DNA from: Erythrobacter sp. SG61-1L
GTDB taxonomy: Bacteria > Pseudomonadota > Alphaproteobacteria > Sphingomonadales > Sphingomonadaceae
DNA: 64,000 nucleotides
Assembly: GCF_001305965.1 (NCBI RefSeq)
Contig: NZ_JXQC01000003.1
Span: forward strand, 1,054,001-1,118,000
Direction of reading: 5' to 3'
Numbering within the stretch: position 1 is the stretch's first letter; each line of letters starts with the position of its first letter. This document shows positions 51,897-61,105 of this stretch, in pieces. A model generated the notes under the pieces. The model saw nothing but the letters and a program-made list of their open reading frames with translations, was not told the origin of the DNA and did no database searches. The translations under genes and the position numbers were made by a program.

Positions 51897-53129
51897 ATGA
51901 GCACGTATAAATCCGAGCTGCTGCGCCTGCTGGACGAGCGCGGCTACATCCACCAGCTGACCGATGCCGAGGCGCTCGACGCTCTCGCGGTCAAGCAGGT
52001 TGTGCCCGGATATATCGGCTTCGATCCGACGGCGCCTTCGCTGCATGTCGGCAGCATGGTGCAGATCATGCTTTTGCGTCGCCTACAGCAGGCGGGCCAC
52101 AAGCCGATCGTGGTGATGGGCGGCGGCACAGGCAAGATCGGCGATCCCAGCTTCAAGGATGAAGCGCGCAAGTTGATGACCACCGATGTCATTGCGGGAA
52201 ACGTCGCGTCGATCCGCAAGATTTTCGATCGCTTCCTGACCTTTGGTGACGGGCCGAGCGATGCGATCATGGTCGACAACGCCGAATGGCTCGATCAACT
52301 CGAATATATTCCGTTCCTGAGGGAAGTGGGCCAGCACTTCTCGGTCAATCGGATGCTCAGCTTCGATTCCGTAAAGCAGCGCCTGGATCGGGAACAATCG
52401 TTGAGCTTCCTCGAGTTTAACTACATGATCCTGCAGGCTTACGATTTCCGCGAGCTGTCGCAGCGTTATGCCTGCCGCCTGCAGATGGGCGGATCCGACC
52501 AGTGGGGTAACATCGTCAACGGCATCGAACTGACCCGCCGCATGGACGGCGTGGAAGTGTTCGGTGTCACCACTCCGCTGCTCACCACTGCCGACGGCTC
52601 CAAGATGGGCAAGACGGCAGCCGGAGCGGTGTGGCTGAACGAAGAAGCACTGCCTGCCTACGATTTCTGGCAGTACTGGCGCAATACTGACGACCGGGAT
52701 GTGGGCCGCTTCCTGCGCCTGTTCACCGATCTACCGCTGGATGAGATCGCCAGGCTGGAATCGCTGGAGGGAAGCGAAATCAACGCTGCCAAGGTGGTGC
52801 TGGCCAACGAGATCACGGCACTTGTCCGTGGTGAGGAAGCGGCACGCACTGCCGAAGCTACAGCAGCAGCGACATTTGGAGCGGGCGGCCTGGGCGAGGA
52901 TTTGCCGGTGGTCGAAGTGCCTGGCGAAGGCATGACGATCACGGCGGCCTGCACGGCCATCGGCTTCACTGCCTCCAACGGAGAAGCAAAGCGCAAAATC
53001 GCCGAAGGTGCGGTGCGCGTGGACGATGAGCCGGTGAAAGATCCGACTTACCTTATCCAGCTCGCCCCCGGCAGCGAGCACAAGCTTAGCCTCGGAAAGA
53101 AGCGGCACGGTATCCTGCGCGGAATTTGA
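51897..53129 (+). CDS. tyrS: Tyrosyl-tRNA synthetase
   Basis: This 410-residue class I synthetase charges tRNA-Tyr. The HIGH-type motif is in [15 protein letters not shown]. The KMSKS-type loop is [13 protein letters not shown]. The family segment [17 protein letters not shown] and a C-terminal S4 RNA-binding domain ([19 protein letters not shown]) are present. GAAGAGGAC lies just before the ATG. It is divergent from the DOMON-like gene. Confidence 0.97.
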   Translation: MSTYKSELLRLLDERGYIHQLTDAEALDALAVKQVVPGYIGFDPTAPSLHVGSMVQIMLLRRLQQAGHKPIVVMGGGTGKIGDPSFKDEARKLMTTDVIAGNVASIRKIFDRFLTFGDGPSDAIMVDNAEWLDQLEYIPFLREVGQHFSVNRMLSFDSVKQRLDREQSLSFLEFNYMILQAYDFRELSQRYACRLQMGGSDQWGNIVNGIELTRRMDGVEVFGVTTPLLTTADGSKMGKTAAGAVWLNEEALPAYDFWQYWRNTDDRDVGRFLRLFTDLPLDEIARLESLEGSEINAAKVVLANEITALVRGEEAARTAEATAAATFGAGGLGEDLPVVEVPGEGMTITAACTAIGFTASNGEAKRKIAEGAVRVDDEPVKDPTYLIQLAPGSEHKLSLGKKRHGILRGI

Positions 53130-53255
53130 ATCCGCAATGCGCCGAACCGTTCGTACGATGAGGTGAAACTTCTCGCCTAACCGTACCTTTACGATTTGGC
53201 AGAGATTTGCTGCCACAAAGTCCTCCCCGATAGTTTCAATGGAGGACGTCGCACC

Positions 53256-53591
53256 GTGGCTGGAGCACAACTTTCGGTGCCGGAGATGCGCCGCGCAACG
53301 CGCCACCCGGTAGATTACCCCGTGATCGCGGAGCACCGGGATCGCGGCGACCTGTCGATGCACATTGCCAATGTTTCGGCACATGGCTTCATGATCGATA
53401 ATGCAGCCGAACTGCAGCGCGGCGAGCGCGTGATCATCCGTCTGCCTGTGATCGGGCGAATCGAAGCCTATGTGATCTGGGTTTCGGAAGAGCGTGCGGG
53501 GTTCCAGTTCGAACGGATCGTCCGGCTCGACGACTTCATGAAGATGATGGACATCCTCCAGCCCAATCCGCGCCTGCGCAATCGCCGTTGA
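53256..53591 (+). CDS. PilZ domain protein (c-di-GMP binding)
   Basis: This 111-residue protein has the two c-di-GMP motifs: RxxxR in MRRATRHPVDYP and NxSxxG in IANVSAHGFMI. The rest is a PilZ beta barrel (GERVIIRLPVIGRIEAYVIWVS). It is a single-domain effector; the target process (motility, polysaccharide) is not told by the neighbours. I chose the GTG at 53256 because GGAGGA is 9 nt upstream; the in-frame TTG at 53196 adds a non-homologous stretch. Confidence 0.88.
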   Translation: MAGAQLSVPEMRRATRHPVDYPVIAEHRDRGDLSMHIANVSAHGFMIDNAAELQRGERVIIRLPVIGRIEAYVIWVSEERAGFQFERIVRLDDFMKMMDILQPNPRLRNRR

Positions 53592-53596
53592 GGAGT

Positions 53597-53616
53597 GAGG
53601 GCGGCCTGGCGCCCTC
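53597..53616 (+). terminator. Terminator-like hairpin after the PilZ gene
   Basis: GAGGGCG (53597-53603) pairs with CGCCCTC (53610-53616) around GCCTGG. The following CACCTTGTTGTTAG is moderately T-rich. It starts 5 nt after the PilZ stop. Intrinsic termination is likely. Confidence 0.5.
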
Positions 53617-53697
53617 CACCTTGTTGTTAGCGCGGCTTTAAGTGCCCCAACAATCTGACTGCTTGGCAAGCGCCCCTGCGCCTGCCATTCGCCATGC

Positions 53698-54978
53698 GTG
53701 ACTGAACCCACCTCGCCGCTCAGGATACCCGACTACCGCCGCTTCTGGATTGCGCGTTTTCTGACCGTGGCTTCCACTCTCTCGATGGTAGTCCTCATCG
53801 GGTATCAGACTTACGACATCGCCCGCGCCGATTACGGCATGACCCGGCCTGAAGCCGCCTTTCAGCTTGGCCTGCTTGGCCTGGTCCAATTCATTCCGCT
53901 GTTCTTCCTGACGCCTGTCGCGGGCCTGGCGGCCGACCGGTTCGACAGGCGCTACGTCGCCTGCGCGTCGCTAGGGATCGACATCCTGATTTCGATCATC
54001 ATCGCCACGTTGACCTGGCACGGGGCTATGACGCTGCCTTTGTGCTTCATCCTGGCCGCAGCGCACGGGACTGCGCGCGTTTTCAGCGGACCGGCGATGA
54101 GTTCCATTGCACCCAATATCGTGCCGCCGGCACTGCTGCCTCGCGCCGTGGCGTTGAGTTCCATCGGCTTTACGAGCGGACAGGTCGCAGGCCCGGCCGT
54201 GGGCGGCCTGTTGTTTGCAGCGCACCCTGCGGTGCCCTACATCCTCTCTGCCAGCCTGCTCACTGTCGCGGCCCTGCTCATCGTTTCGATCCGCCCCATT
54301 CGCGCCGACCAGACGAGCGATCTCCACCCGGTGCGGCAGATGATCGAAGGCCTGCAATTCGCCTGGCGTGACCGGTTCCTGCTCGGCTGCATCACCCTGG
54401 ATCTGTTCGCGGTGCTGTTTGCCGGGGCAACCGCCATGCTGCCTGTCTTCGCGCGCGACATCCTGCAGGTCGGTTCCGAAGGCCTTGGGCTGATGCGTGC
54501 GGCTCCAGCCTTCGGGGCAGGCCTTGTCGCGCTCTACCTGTCGTTCAGGCCACTATCCCATAATGTCGGCACCAAGATGCTATGGGCCGTGGCCGTATTC
54601 GGCGCCGCCACGATCGTTTTCGGCGTATCGACCTATTTCCCGCTTTCGATGGCAATGCTGGGCGTGCTCGGCGCAGCGGACATGGTTTCCGTCTTCGTGC
54701 GCAACACACTTGTCCAGCTCAACACGCCCGATACGATGCGCGGCCGGGTATCTTCCATCTCGGGCCTTGCCATCTCCGCATCCAACGAACTCGGCGAAAT
54801 GCAGTCCGGCCTCGCCGCCGCACTGCTTGGCGCAACGGGGGCAGTTGTATTCGGCGGGGTGGGTGCGATAGTCGTAACCGCAATCTGGGCATGGATTTTC
54901 CCCGAACTTCGCTGGGCCAAGACCTTTGCCCCGCAATACCGCCAGAGCAGCCCCAAGGAGAGGGAGACAGCGCAATGA
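53698..54978 (+). CDS. MFS transporter (MFS_3/EntS-like)
   Basis: This 426-residue permease has about 12 hydrophobic segments. The N-terminal half begins [20 protein letters not shown], and the loop motif [18 protein letters not shown] is that of the EntS/MFS_3 group. [23 protein letters not shown] in part ([14 protein letters not shown]) marks the second half. Exporters of siderophores or drugs belong to this group, but no substrate can be assigned. It begins with GTG at 53698 and overlaps cysK by 4 nt. Confidence 0.87.
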   Translation: MTEPTSPLRIPDYRRFWIARFLTVASTLSMVVLIGYQTYDIARADYGMTRPEAAFQLGLLGLVQFIPLFFLTPVAGLAADRFDRRYVACASLGIDILISIIIATLTWHGAMTLPLCFILAAAHGTARVFSGPAMSSIAPNIVPPALLPRAVALSSIGFTSGQVAGPAVGGLLFAAHPAVPYILSASLLTVAALLIVSIRPIRADQTSDLHPVRQMIEGLQFAWRDRFLLGCITLDLFAVLFAGATAMLPVFARDILQVGSEGLGLMRAAPAFGAGLVALYLSFRPLSHNVGTKMLWAVAVFGAATIVFGVSTYFPLSMAMLGVLGAADMVSVFVRNTLVQLNTPDTMRGRVSSISGLAISASNELGEMQSGLAAALLGATGAVVFGGVGAIVVTAIWAWIFPELRWAKTFAPQYRQSSPKERETAQ

Positions 54979-55892
54979 AAGCCGACAACGTTCTCGCCAC
55001 TATCGGTAACACCCCGCATATTCGCCTTTCGCGGCTGTTCCCCGACCATGAGGTCTGGGTGAAGTCCGAACGGTCCAACCCCGGCGGTTCGATCAAGGAC
55101 CGTATCGCGCTTGCCATGGTTGAGGCAGCAGAGAAGTCCGGCGACCTCAAACCGGGCGGCACCATCGTGGAGCCAACTTCCGGCAACACCGGAATCGGCC
55201 TGGCGATGGTGGCGGCCGTGAAGGGCTACAAACTGATCCTGGTCATGCCTGAAAGCATGAGCATCGAGCGGCGGCGGCTGATGCTGGCCTATGGCGCCAG
55301 CTTCGACCTTACCCCGCGCGAAAAGGGCATGAAAGGCGCCCTTGAGCGCGCGACAGAAATCCTCAACGAAACGCCGGGTGCGTGGATGCCCCAGCAGTTC
55401 GAAAATCCGGCCAATATCGCCATCCACGCCCGCACGACGGCGCAGGAAATCCTCACGGATTTCGCGGACGCACCGATTTCCGCCCTGATCACCGGCGTCG
55501 GCACCGGGGGCCACCTGACAGGCTGCGCGGAAGAGCTGAAGAAGAGCTGGCCCTCGCTCAAGGCATTCGCCGTCGAGCCGACCCTTTCGCCGGTCATCTC
55601 TGGTGGCCAGCCTGGTCCGCACCCCATTCAGGGTATCGGCGCGGGCTTCATTCCCGGCAATCTGCACACGCAGTCCATTGACGGGGCGATCCAGGTCGAT
55701 CCGGAATCGGCCAAGGAAATGGCACGCAAATGCGCCCGGCTCGAAGGGCTGCTGGTGGGCATCTCCTCCGGCGCCACGCTGGCGGCCATCGCCCAGAAGC
55801 TGCCTGAACTGCCTGCCGGTTCACGCGTACTCGGCTTCAATTACGACACGGGCGAGCGCTACCTGTCTGTGCCCGACTTCCTTCCGGAATGA
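54975..55892 (+). CDS. cysK: Cysteine synthase A (O-acetylserine sulfhydrylase)
   Basis: This 305-residue PLP enzyme makes cysteine from O-acetylserine and sulfide. The cofactor lysine is Lys41 in [12 protein letters not shown]. The substrate loop is [12 protein letters not shown]. The Gly-rich phosphate loop is [12 protein letters not shown] chose the ATG at 54975, which overlaps the MFS stop (ATGA) and has AGGGAGA upstream. A longer in-frame extension lies inside the MFS gene. It overlaps the next gene by 4 nt. Confidence 0.96.
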   Translation: MKADNVLATIGNTPHIRLSRLFPDHEVWVKSERSNPGGSIKDRIALAMVEAAEKSGDLKPGGTIVEPTSGNTGIGLAMVAAVKGYKLILVMPESMSIERRRLMLAYGASFDLTPREKGMKGALERATEILNETPGAWMPQQFENPANIAIHARTTAQEILTDFADAPISALITGVGTGGHLTGCAEELKKSWPSLKAFAVEPTLSPVISGGQPGPHPIQGIGAGFIPGNLHTQSIDGAIQVDPESAKEMARKCARLEGLLVGISSGATLAAIAQKLPELPAGSRVLGFNYDTGERYLSVPDFLPE

Positions 55893-56596
55893 CGATGCTG
55901 GAAAAGCTCGCCTATGCCGACGGCGACACTGCGCTGACGGGCCTGCTGGCCCGTCCGTCCGGTGCGCCGCGGGCGGTGATCGTGGTCTATCCCACGATCA
56001 TGAATTCCACTCGCGTGGTTGAAGACAAGGCCGTCGCACTGGCCGAAGCGGGCTATCTGGCCCTGATCGCAGACTTCTACGGCAAGACACCGTCCAGCTT
56101 CGATGAAGCCCGCAGCTTCGCCGCAGAGATCCGACAGGATCCACATGTCTATCGCAAGCGCCTGCGTGCAGCGATCAGGGCCGCAGTGACGCTCAAGGAA
56201 TCCGAAGGCCTTCCTGCTGCTGCAATCGGCTTCTGCATGGGCGGTGGCGCAGTGCTGGAACTTGCCCGCGAAGGCGCACCACTTTCCGCGGTGGTCAGCT
56301 TCCATGGCCTGCTCGGCACGGAACTGCCTGCGGAACCGGGCGCAATCCGCGCACGCATCCTTGTCTGCCATGGCGATTCTGACCCCATGGTGCCGCGCAG
56401 CCAGGTAATGCGGTTCTGGGAAGAAATGGATGAGGCCGGGGGCAACTGGCACTTTCACGCCTATTCGGGCGTGAAGCACGGCTTCACCAATCCCTATCCG
56501 GTGCAGGGCAATCCCGCCGTCGCTTATGACGAAAGCGCGGACCGCCAGAGTTGGGCCGCGATGCATTTGTTGTTCGAAGAAGTCTTCACTCAATAA
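55889..56596 (+). CDS. Dienelactone hydrolase family protein
   Basis: This 235-residue alpha/beta hydrolase has the DLH triad. The nucleophile Cys lies in [14 protein letters not shown], the Asp in [11 protein letters not shown] and the His in GVKHGFTNP. Dienelactone hydrolases act in aromatic ring-cleavage pathways, but many family members have other substrates. The pairing with MFS and cysK is not typical of a catabolic operon. The gene starts in the cysK stop (ATGA). A long hairpin follows. Confidence 0.9.
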   Translation: MTMLEKLAYADGDTALTGLLARPSGAPRAVIVVYPTIMNSTRVVEDKAVALAEAGYLALIADFYGKTPSSFDEARSFAAEIRQDPHVYRKRLRAAIRAAVTLKESEGLPAAAIGFCMGGGAVLELAREGAPLSAVVSFHGLLGTELPAEPGAIRARILVCHGDSDPMVPRSQVMRFWEEMDEAGGNWHFHAYSGVKHGFTNPYPVQGNPAVAYDESADRQSWAAMHLLFEEVFTQ

Positions 56597-56597
56597 T

Positions 56598-56659
56598 CCA
56601 GGGTTGGGAGCCGGCGGAGGAGGCGATATTATCCGCCCGGTGGCCGGCTCCCGCCCTGG
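56598..56659. terminator. Long hairpin between convergent genes
   Basis: CCAGGG (56598-56603) pairs with CCCTGG (56654-56659), and GGGAGCCGGC (56606-56615) pairs with GCCGGCTCCC (56643-56652). The stem is interrupted by a small bulge. It starts just after the dienelactone hydrolase stop and ends 12 nt before the convergent repeat-protein gene. It is probably a bidirectional terminator. No T-run is clear. Confidence 0.55.
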
Positions 56660-56671
56660 CGACCGTCAGGG

Positions 56672-57004
56672 CTAATCGCTCGGCGGGTCGGCGGCGCCGT
56701 CACTTGCGCGCGCTTCGGGCGCACCGTCGCCATCCCTGTCCCATGCATCGGGAGTGCCATCGGCGTCGGTATCCCAGGTGTCGGCAAGCCTGTTGCCGTC
56801 ACTGTCCCACGCGTCCGGCTTCCCGTCGCCGTTCAGATCCCACGCATCGGCGGTGCCATCGCCATTGCTGTCGATGGTCGGCGGACTCGCCGCCACGGCG
56901 CCTGCATTTGTCTCAGCCGCCAGAAGCGGCCAAGCCGGTGTGCCGATAGTAAATACGAGCGCCAGAAAGGCGCCGCTCATGCTGTGCTTGGCTTGTGCTG
57001 ACAT
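56672..57004 (-). CDS. Secreted Asp-rich calcium-binding-type repeat protein (thrombospondin type 3-like)
   Basis: This 110-residue protein has a signal peptide (residues 1-32, MSAQAKHSMSGAFLALVF ... LLAAE). Five short repeats of about 11 residues with a D-x-[DN]-G-x-x-x-D-x-W pattern follow (DSNGDGTADAWD, LNGDGKPDAWD, SDGNRLADTWD, TDADGTPDAWD, RDGDGAPEA). Such repeats bind calcium in thrombospondin-type and EF-hand-like proteins. I chose the ATG at 57004; a codon at 57025 is in frame. The function is unknown, probably surface or periplasmic. Confidence 0.72.
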   Translation of the reverse strand: MSAQAKHSMSGAFLALVFTIGTPAWPLLAAETNAGAVAASPPTIDSNGDGTADAWDLNGDGKPDAWDSDGNRLADTWDTDADGTPDAWDRDGDGAPEARASDGAADPPSD

Positions 57005-57195
57005 CGGTTGTTCCTTCTCAGGCAACCCCCTGTCAGCAGCGAATATCGGCGGGCAGGCCAGCGTATGCCATCGTCATGCGATGATGCGCCCATCCTGCCC
57101 GGCAATTTGAAATGGCCGCGCAATTGAGCGCAACCAGCCTTCAATTCACGGGAATTCCCCCGGTTCAAGCAGAACCGAGGGAAACGAATCAGTCT

Positions 57196-59001
57196 TTAAG
57201 CGGCCGTCTCGAACTGGTCGAGCGTCAGCGTCATCATCGCATCGGCCCCGGCTTCAATCTTGCGGCGCAGTGCCCCCGCATCCGGGGTGAAGCGTTCGGC
57301 GAAGTAACGGGCCGTGACGATCTTGGCTTCGTAGAAGGCCTTGTCGTCCGATCCGCCAGCCAGCTTCTCGCCTGCGACCTTCGCCATGCGGAGCCACATC
57401 AGGCCAAGCGCGACGATACCCATGATGTGCATGTAATGATGCGCACCCGCGCCCAGGTGATTGGGATTGGCCATGGCGTTCTGCATGAACCACATGGTGG
57501 CCGCCTTCTGCTCCCCAACGGCCTTTTCCAGCCGCGATGCAATCGGTTCCAACTGAGGATCGGCCTTGCCGGCAGCGATCTCATCATCCACCAGCTTGAA
57601 GAAGGCCTGGATTGCTCGGCCACCATTGGCTGGCAGCTTGCGGCCGCACAGATCCATCGCCTGCACGCCATTGGTGCCTTCATAAATCATGGCAATGCGG
57701 GAATCGCGAACGAACTGTTCCATTCCCCATTCCTGAATATAGCCGTGCCCGCCGAACACCTGCTGCATGTTCACGGCGACATCGAAGCCCTTGTCCGTGC
57801 CATAGCCCTTGATGACCGGGGTAAGCAGACTGATCATGTCGTCAGCAGACTGCCGGTCGGCTTCTTCCGGGGCCTTGTGGCTCAAGTCCACCTGCAGCGC
57901 CCCCCACAGGATCAGTGCGCGCATGCCTTCGTTATAGGCCTTCGCATCCATCAGCATGCGGCGCACATCGGGGTGGACGATGATCGGATCGGCAGCCGCC
58001 GTAGGATCGGCACGACCGGCGATCGCACGGCCCTGACGGCGATCCTGCGCATATTGTACGGCGTTCTGATAGGCGACTTCGGCCTGGCCGAGGCCCTGCA
58101 CGCCCACGCCGAGGCGGGCCGCGTTCATCATGATGAACATGGCGGCAAGGCCCTTGTTTTCCTCGCCGACGATCCAGCCCTTCGCGCCATCGTAATTCAT
58201 CACGCAGGTGGCGTTGCCGTGAATGCCCATCTTGTGTTCGATCGAACCGCAGGACACCGCATTGCGCTCACCCAGCGAGCCGTCCTCGTTCACCAGGAAC
58301 TTCGGCACGATGAAGAGCGAGATGCCCTTGGAGCCTTCCGGCGCGCCGGGTAGTTTGGCGAGCACGAGGTGCACGATGTTTTCGGCAAGGTCGTTCTCGC
58401 CCGCCGAAATGAATATCTTGGTGCCGCTGATGACATAGCTGCCATCGGCCTGCGGTTCGGCCTTCGTCTTGATCAGGCCGAGATCGGTACCGCAATGCGG
58501 CTCCGTCAGGTTCATCGTGCCCAGCCATTCGCCGGACACCATCTTGTGAACATATTTCTGCTTCAGCTCTTCGGAGCCGGTGGCAAGAATGGCCGAAACT
58601 GCGCCATTTGTAAGGCCCGGATACATGGCGAAGGCGTGGTTCGCGGTCGCCATATATTCCTCGAGCACGAAGCCCAGCACATGCGGCAGGCCCTGCCCGC
58701 CGAATTCCACCGGCAGCGACAGAGTGCCCCAGCCCGCTTCGCAATATTGGCGATAGGCATCCTTGAAGCCGGTCGGCGTAGTAACCGAACCGTCTTCGTG
58801 ACGGGTGCAGCCCTCATGGTCGCCGGTCTGGTTCAGCGGCTGGATCACTTCGGACGTGAACTTGCCGACACCATCGACAATCGCGTCCACCATGTCAGGC
58901 GTCGCTTCTTCGAAGCCGGGAATATTCCCGTAGCTCTGCAGGTCGAGCAGTTCGTTGATGACGAAGCGCGTGTCGCGCGTCGGCGCCTTGTAGGTCGGCA
59001 T
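57196..59001 (-). CDS. Acyl-CoA dehydrogenase (DmdC/long ACAD type)
   Basis: This 601-residue flavoprotein is the long ACAD type with a C-terminal extension, as in 3-methylmercaptopropionyl-CoA dehydrogenase. FAD and substrate segments are visible: MNLTEPHCGTDLGLIKTKAE, FISAGENDLAENIVHLVLA, and YEGTNGVQAMDLCGRKL, a family hallmark with the catalytic Glu. The substrate may be an acyl-CoA from fatty acid, aromatic or branched-chain degradation. A MerR-family regulator gene lies 32 nt upstream with its own operator, so expression is probably controlled by that protein. AGGAGA precedes the ATG. Confidence 0.93.
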   Translation of the reverse strand: MPTYKAPTRDTRFVINELLDLQSYGNIPGFEEATPDMVDAIVDGVGKFTSEVIQPLNQTGDHEGCTRHEDGSVTTPTGFKDAYRQYCEAGWGTLSLPVEFGGQGLPHVLGFVLEEYMATANHAFAMYPGLTNGAVSAILATGSEELKQKYVHKMVSGEWLGTMNLTEPHCGTDLGLIKTKAEPQADGSYVISGTKIFISAGENDLAENIVHLVLAKLPGAPEGSKGISLFIVPKFLVNEDGSLGERNAVSCGSIEHKMGIHGNATCVMNYDGAKGWIVGEENKGLAAMFIMMNAARLGVGVQGLGQAEVAYQNAVQYAQDRRQGRAIAGRADPTAAADPIIVHPDVRRMLMDAKAYNEGMRALILWGALQVDLSHKAPEEADRQSADDMISLLTPVIKGYGTDKGFDVAVNMQQVFGGHGYIQEWGMEQFVRDSRIAMIYEGTNGVQAMDLCGRKLPANGGRAIQAFFKLVDDEIAAGKADPQLEPIASRLEKAVGEQKAATMWFMQNAMANPNHLGAGAHHYMHIMGIVALGLMWLRMAKVAGEKLAGGSDDKAFYEAKIVTARYFAERFTPDAGALRRKIEAGADAMMTLTLDQFETAA

Positions 59002-59033
59002 GGGTCTCTCCTAAGGGGAAGCGGTCGGCAGGC

Positions 59034-59513
59034 TCAGTTGGCAGAGCCGGCTTTCCGCTCCAGTTCAAGCGTTTCGATATGGGTGACGAATTCGGTGAGT
59101 TCCTTGATGGAGCTTTCGATATCCGCCTTCTGTTTCTTGAGCTTCGCGATCTTCTCGCGACAACGCTGCACGGTTACGCGACGCTGCTCCACGCGGCCGT
59201 CATTGAGATCGTACAGGTCGATCATCTCGCGAATTTCGATCAGGCTGAAGCCAACATTCTTCGCCCGCATGATCCAGGCAAGCCGTGCCCTGTCCCGCTT
59301 CGAATAGATACGGTTCAGGCCCATACGTGACGGGGCGATCAACCCTTCGTCCTCGTAAAACCGCAGCGCACGGGCCGTCACGCCGAATTCGCGCGTCAGG
59401 TCGCTGATCGTAAACCGCTCCCTCTGCTCGGCATCGGGGCGATCGAGATGCGCACCGGAATGTTCCTTGAAGGAAGGATCGGCGGATGGCTTGCGGGCGG
59501 CGGCAGTTGGCAT
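59034..59513 (-). CDS. MerR family transcriptional regulator (LiuR-like)
   Basis: This 159-residue protein has a MerR HTH domain beginning FTISDLTREFGVTARALRFY and EDEGLIAPSRMGLNRIYSKRD. A long coiled coil follows (RCREKIAKLKKQKADIESS). No metal-binding Cys pair is visible, so it is not a metal sensor. The pattern fits the LiuR-type regulators of acyl-CoA catabolism. An N-terminal extension of about 30 residues precedes the HTH. Its start lies 20 bp from a MerR-type palindrome, and the acyl-CoA dehydrogenase gene follows. Confidence 0.9.
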   Translation of the reverse strand: MPTAAARKPSADPSFKEHSGAHLDRPDAEQRERFTISDLTREFGVTARALRFYEDEGLIAPSRMGLNRIYSKRDRARLAWIMRAKNVGFSLIEIREMIDLYDLNDGRVEQRRVTVQRCREKIAKLKKQKADIESSIKELTEFVTHIETLELERKAGSAN

Positions 59514-59532
59514 GCCCCGTTTCTAAATTCCC

Positions 59533-59548
59533 TTTACGTAAACGTCAA
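59533..59548. promoter_or_regulatory. MerR/LiuR-type operator within the merR-acd promoter
   Basis: TTTACGT, AA, ACGTCAA form a 16-bp palindrome with one mismatch. On the minus strand the promoter elements TTGACG (from the palindrome) and a T-rich TAGAAA box (59525-59520) are separated by 17 nt. The predicted transcription start then falls at or next to the regulator's ATG at 59513, suggesting a leaderless message. The palindrome overlaps the last nucleotides of hisI. Confidence 0.65.
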
Positions 59549-59904
59549 TCAGGAACCCGGGCGAGATGGTCGCCATCCAGCTTGCGATAGAAGCAACTCA
59601 CCGCGCCCGTGTGGCAGGCTGGCCCCGCCGGTGTTGCGCGAACAACCAGCGCATCCTGATCGCAATCGACAAGGATTTCCTCGACCTTCAGCGTATGCCC
59701 GCTCGTCTCACCCTTCATCCACAGCTTGCCCCGGCTGCGGGAATAGAAATGGGCGATGCCCGTCTCGCGTGTCTTCGCCAGCGCTTCTTCGTTCATGAAG
59801 GCCACCATCAGCACTTCGCGGGTCTGCGCGTCAGTCACGACGGCAGTCAGCAGACCTACGGCATCGAATTTGGGCAGGAAGGCAGAGCCGCTTTCGCGCT
59901 CCAC
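59545..59904 (-). CDS. hisI: Phosphoribosyl-AMP cyclohydrolase
   Basis: This 119-residue enzyme opens the purine ring of PR-AMP in histidine synthesis. The core motifs are [29 protein letters not shown] and [16 protein letters not shown], with the zinc-binding Cys and His residues. The N-terminal start is uncertain. I chose the GTG at 59904, which yields the usual short form starting [16 protein letters not shown] at 60009 would add 35 non-homologous residues. It is a standalone HisI, not fused to HisE. Confidence 0.88.
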   Translation of the reverse strand: MERESGSAFLPKFDAVGLLTAVVTDAQTREVLMVAFMNEEALAKTRETGIAHFYSRSRGKLWMKGETSGHTLKVEEILVDCDQDALVVRATPAGPACHTGAVSCFYRKLDGDHLARVPD

Positions 59905-60239
59905 AGCACTCGGACCAATCTCGGAAATAACCAGGTTCCCTTCATTACTTGCATGGCGCGCAACGACTACGCCCGTTCTTGTTGCACGATAACCACAGAT
60001 CGCCGCCAAAATCCATGTGCTCTACCCTTGCCGCTTCCGAATTGAAGCTTTCAATGGGATGAACGCCTCGCGGTTCAATGAAGCCGCCCGCCAAAATCGG
60101 CGGCGTCGCAGCAGGCGCCAAGGAATAGGGGGTTTCGGCAAGGTCTTGGACGAAGGGCCTGTCGGCAAAATGAGGGATTGGGCTGTTGCCCTGGTGCCGC
60201 CACTGGCACGGGATGATCGCCCTTCACAATCGTCACGTG
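59905..60239. other. Gene-free stretch between hisI and comF, upstream of a strong hairpin
   Basis: I see no convincing protein gene here in either direction; open frames exist but have no family match or ribosome binding site. The part 60181-60239 contains short self-complementary words (TGCC and GGCA around GCCACT at 60196-60208). A perfect hairpin follows at 60240-60265. A small RNA read on the plus strand and ending at that hairpin is possible. Confidence 0.35.
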
Positions 60240-60265
60240 GACGCCCGGAGGAAACTCCGGGCGTC
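60240..60265 (+). terminator. Perfect 11-bp hairpin with GAAA tetraloop
   Basis: GACGCCCGGAG (60240-60250), loop GAAA, then CTCCGGGCGTC (60255-60265) form a perfect stem with a stable tetraloop. The next bases TTGCGTTTGGGC are only moderately T-rich. On the plus strand it would end an unannotated RNA from 59905-60239. On the minus strand it lies 29 nt beyond the comF stop and could serve comF. Confidence 0.6.
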
Positions 60266-60293
60266 TTGCGTTTGGGCTTTCGGCAAGGTGCGA

Positions 60294-61052
60294 TCACGAA
60301 ACAGCATCCAGCGCTTCGTCCAGCACGCGGGCAAAGCAGGCGATCAGCACTGTGGATGCACCCGCCCGCTTGAGGGCGCTGACACAGGCCTCGCTGGTCG
60401 CGCCGCTGGTCAGCACATCGTCAACCAGCAACACCTTTGCCCCCTTGAGTGCTGATCGTCGCGCGGGATTGACGGCGATTGCCCCTTGAAGCGTCCGCGC
60501 GCGGGCCTTGCGCCCCAGCCCGCCGAGCTTGGGCGTGCGCTTGCGGCGTTGCAGGGCATCCACCAGCAGCCTCATACCACGCGCCCGTGCCAGTTCGCGC
60601 CCCAGCAAGGCCGCCTGATTGAAGCCGCGCTGCCACAGGCGCAGGCGATGCAGCGGCACGGGCACGATGATCCATTCTCCATCTATCGGTGGAAGGCGCG
60701 CCGCGATCAGCCGGGCGAGCATCGGGGCAAGCGCAATCCGGCGGCCATGCTTGAAGGCGAGGACAAGCTTGCGCGAAGCATCGTTATACAATGTGCCCGC
60801 TGCGATCCCGTCATGCCGGGGCGGAGATGCGAGGCATGGCGCACAGATGGCGCCGTGCTGCACAGAACCATCCCCGAACGGGCGGTTGCAGCTTGCACAG
60901 GCAGGCTCGCCCGGAATGGCCAGTTCGCTCCAGCAAGAAGCGCACAGGCCCGTCTGTGCCGCCAGCCCTTCGCCGCAGAGGGGGCAGCGTGGAGGAAAGA
61001 CGAAATCGACCAGTGGAGCGAGCGAGGAGGAGAAACGGCGCGCGAGTGTCAC
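60294..61052 (-). CDS. comF: ComF family protein (phosphoribosyltransferase-like)
   Basis: This 252-residue protein has an N-terminal zinc-binding Cys cluster (RCPLCGEGLAAQTGLCASC and CASCNRPFG ... CAPC). A type I phosphoribosyltransferase domain follows, with VLLVDDVLTSGATSEACVS as the PRPP motif. ComF helps DNA uptake in competent bacteria; in alphaproteobacteria its role is open. I chose the GTG at 61052, which is preceded by AGGAGG. The open frame to 61154 overlaps the divergent gene. Its start is 53 bp from the methyltransferase start. Confidence 0.9.
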   Translation of the reverse strand: MTLARRFSSSLAPLVDFVFPPRCPLCGEGLAAQTGLCASCWSELAIPGEPACASCNRPFGDGSVQHGAICAPCLASPPRHDGIAAGTLYNDASRKLVLAFKHGRRIALAPMLARLIAARLPPIDGEWIIVPVPLHRLRLWQRGFNQAALLGRELARARGMRLLVDALQRRKRTPKLGGLGRKARARTLQGAIAVNPARRSALKGAKVLLVDDVLTSGATSEACVSALKRAGASTVLIACFARVLDEALDAVS

Positions 61053-61105
61053 CCCGCCCTCCTGCCTTGCTTGCACCACGCGGGCAAGCGGCGCATGGGG
61101 GCGCG

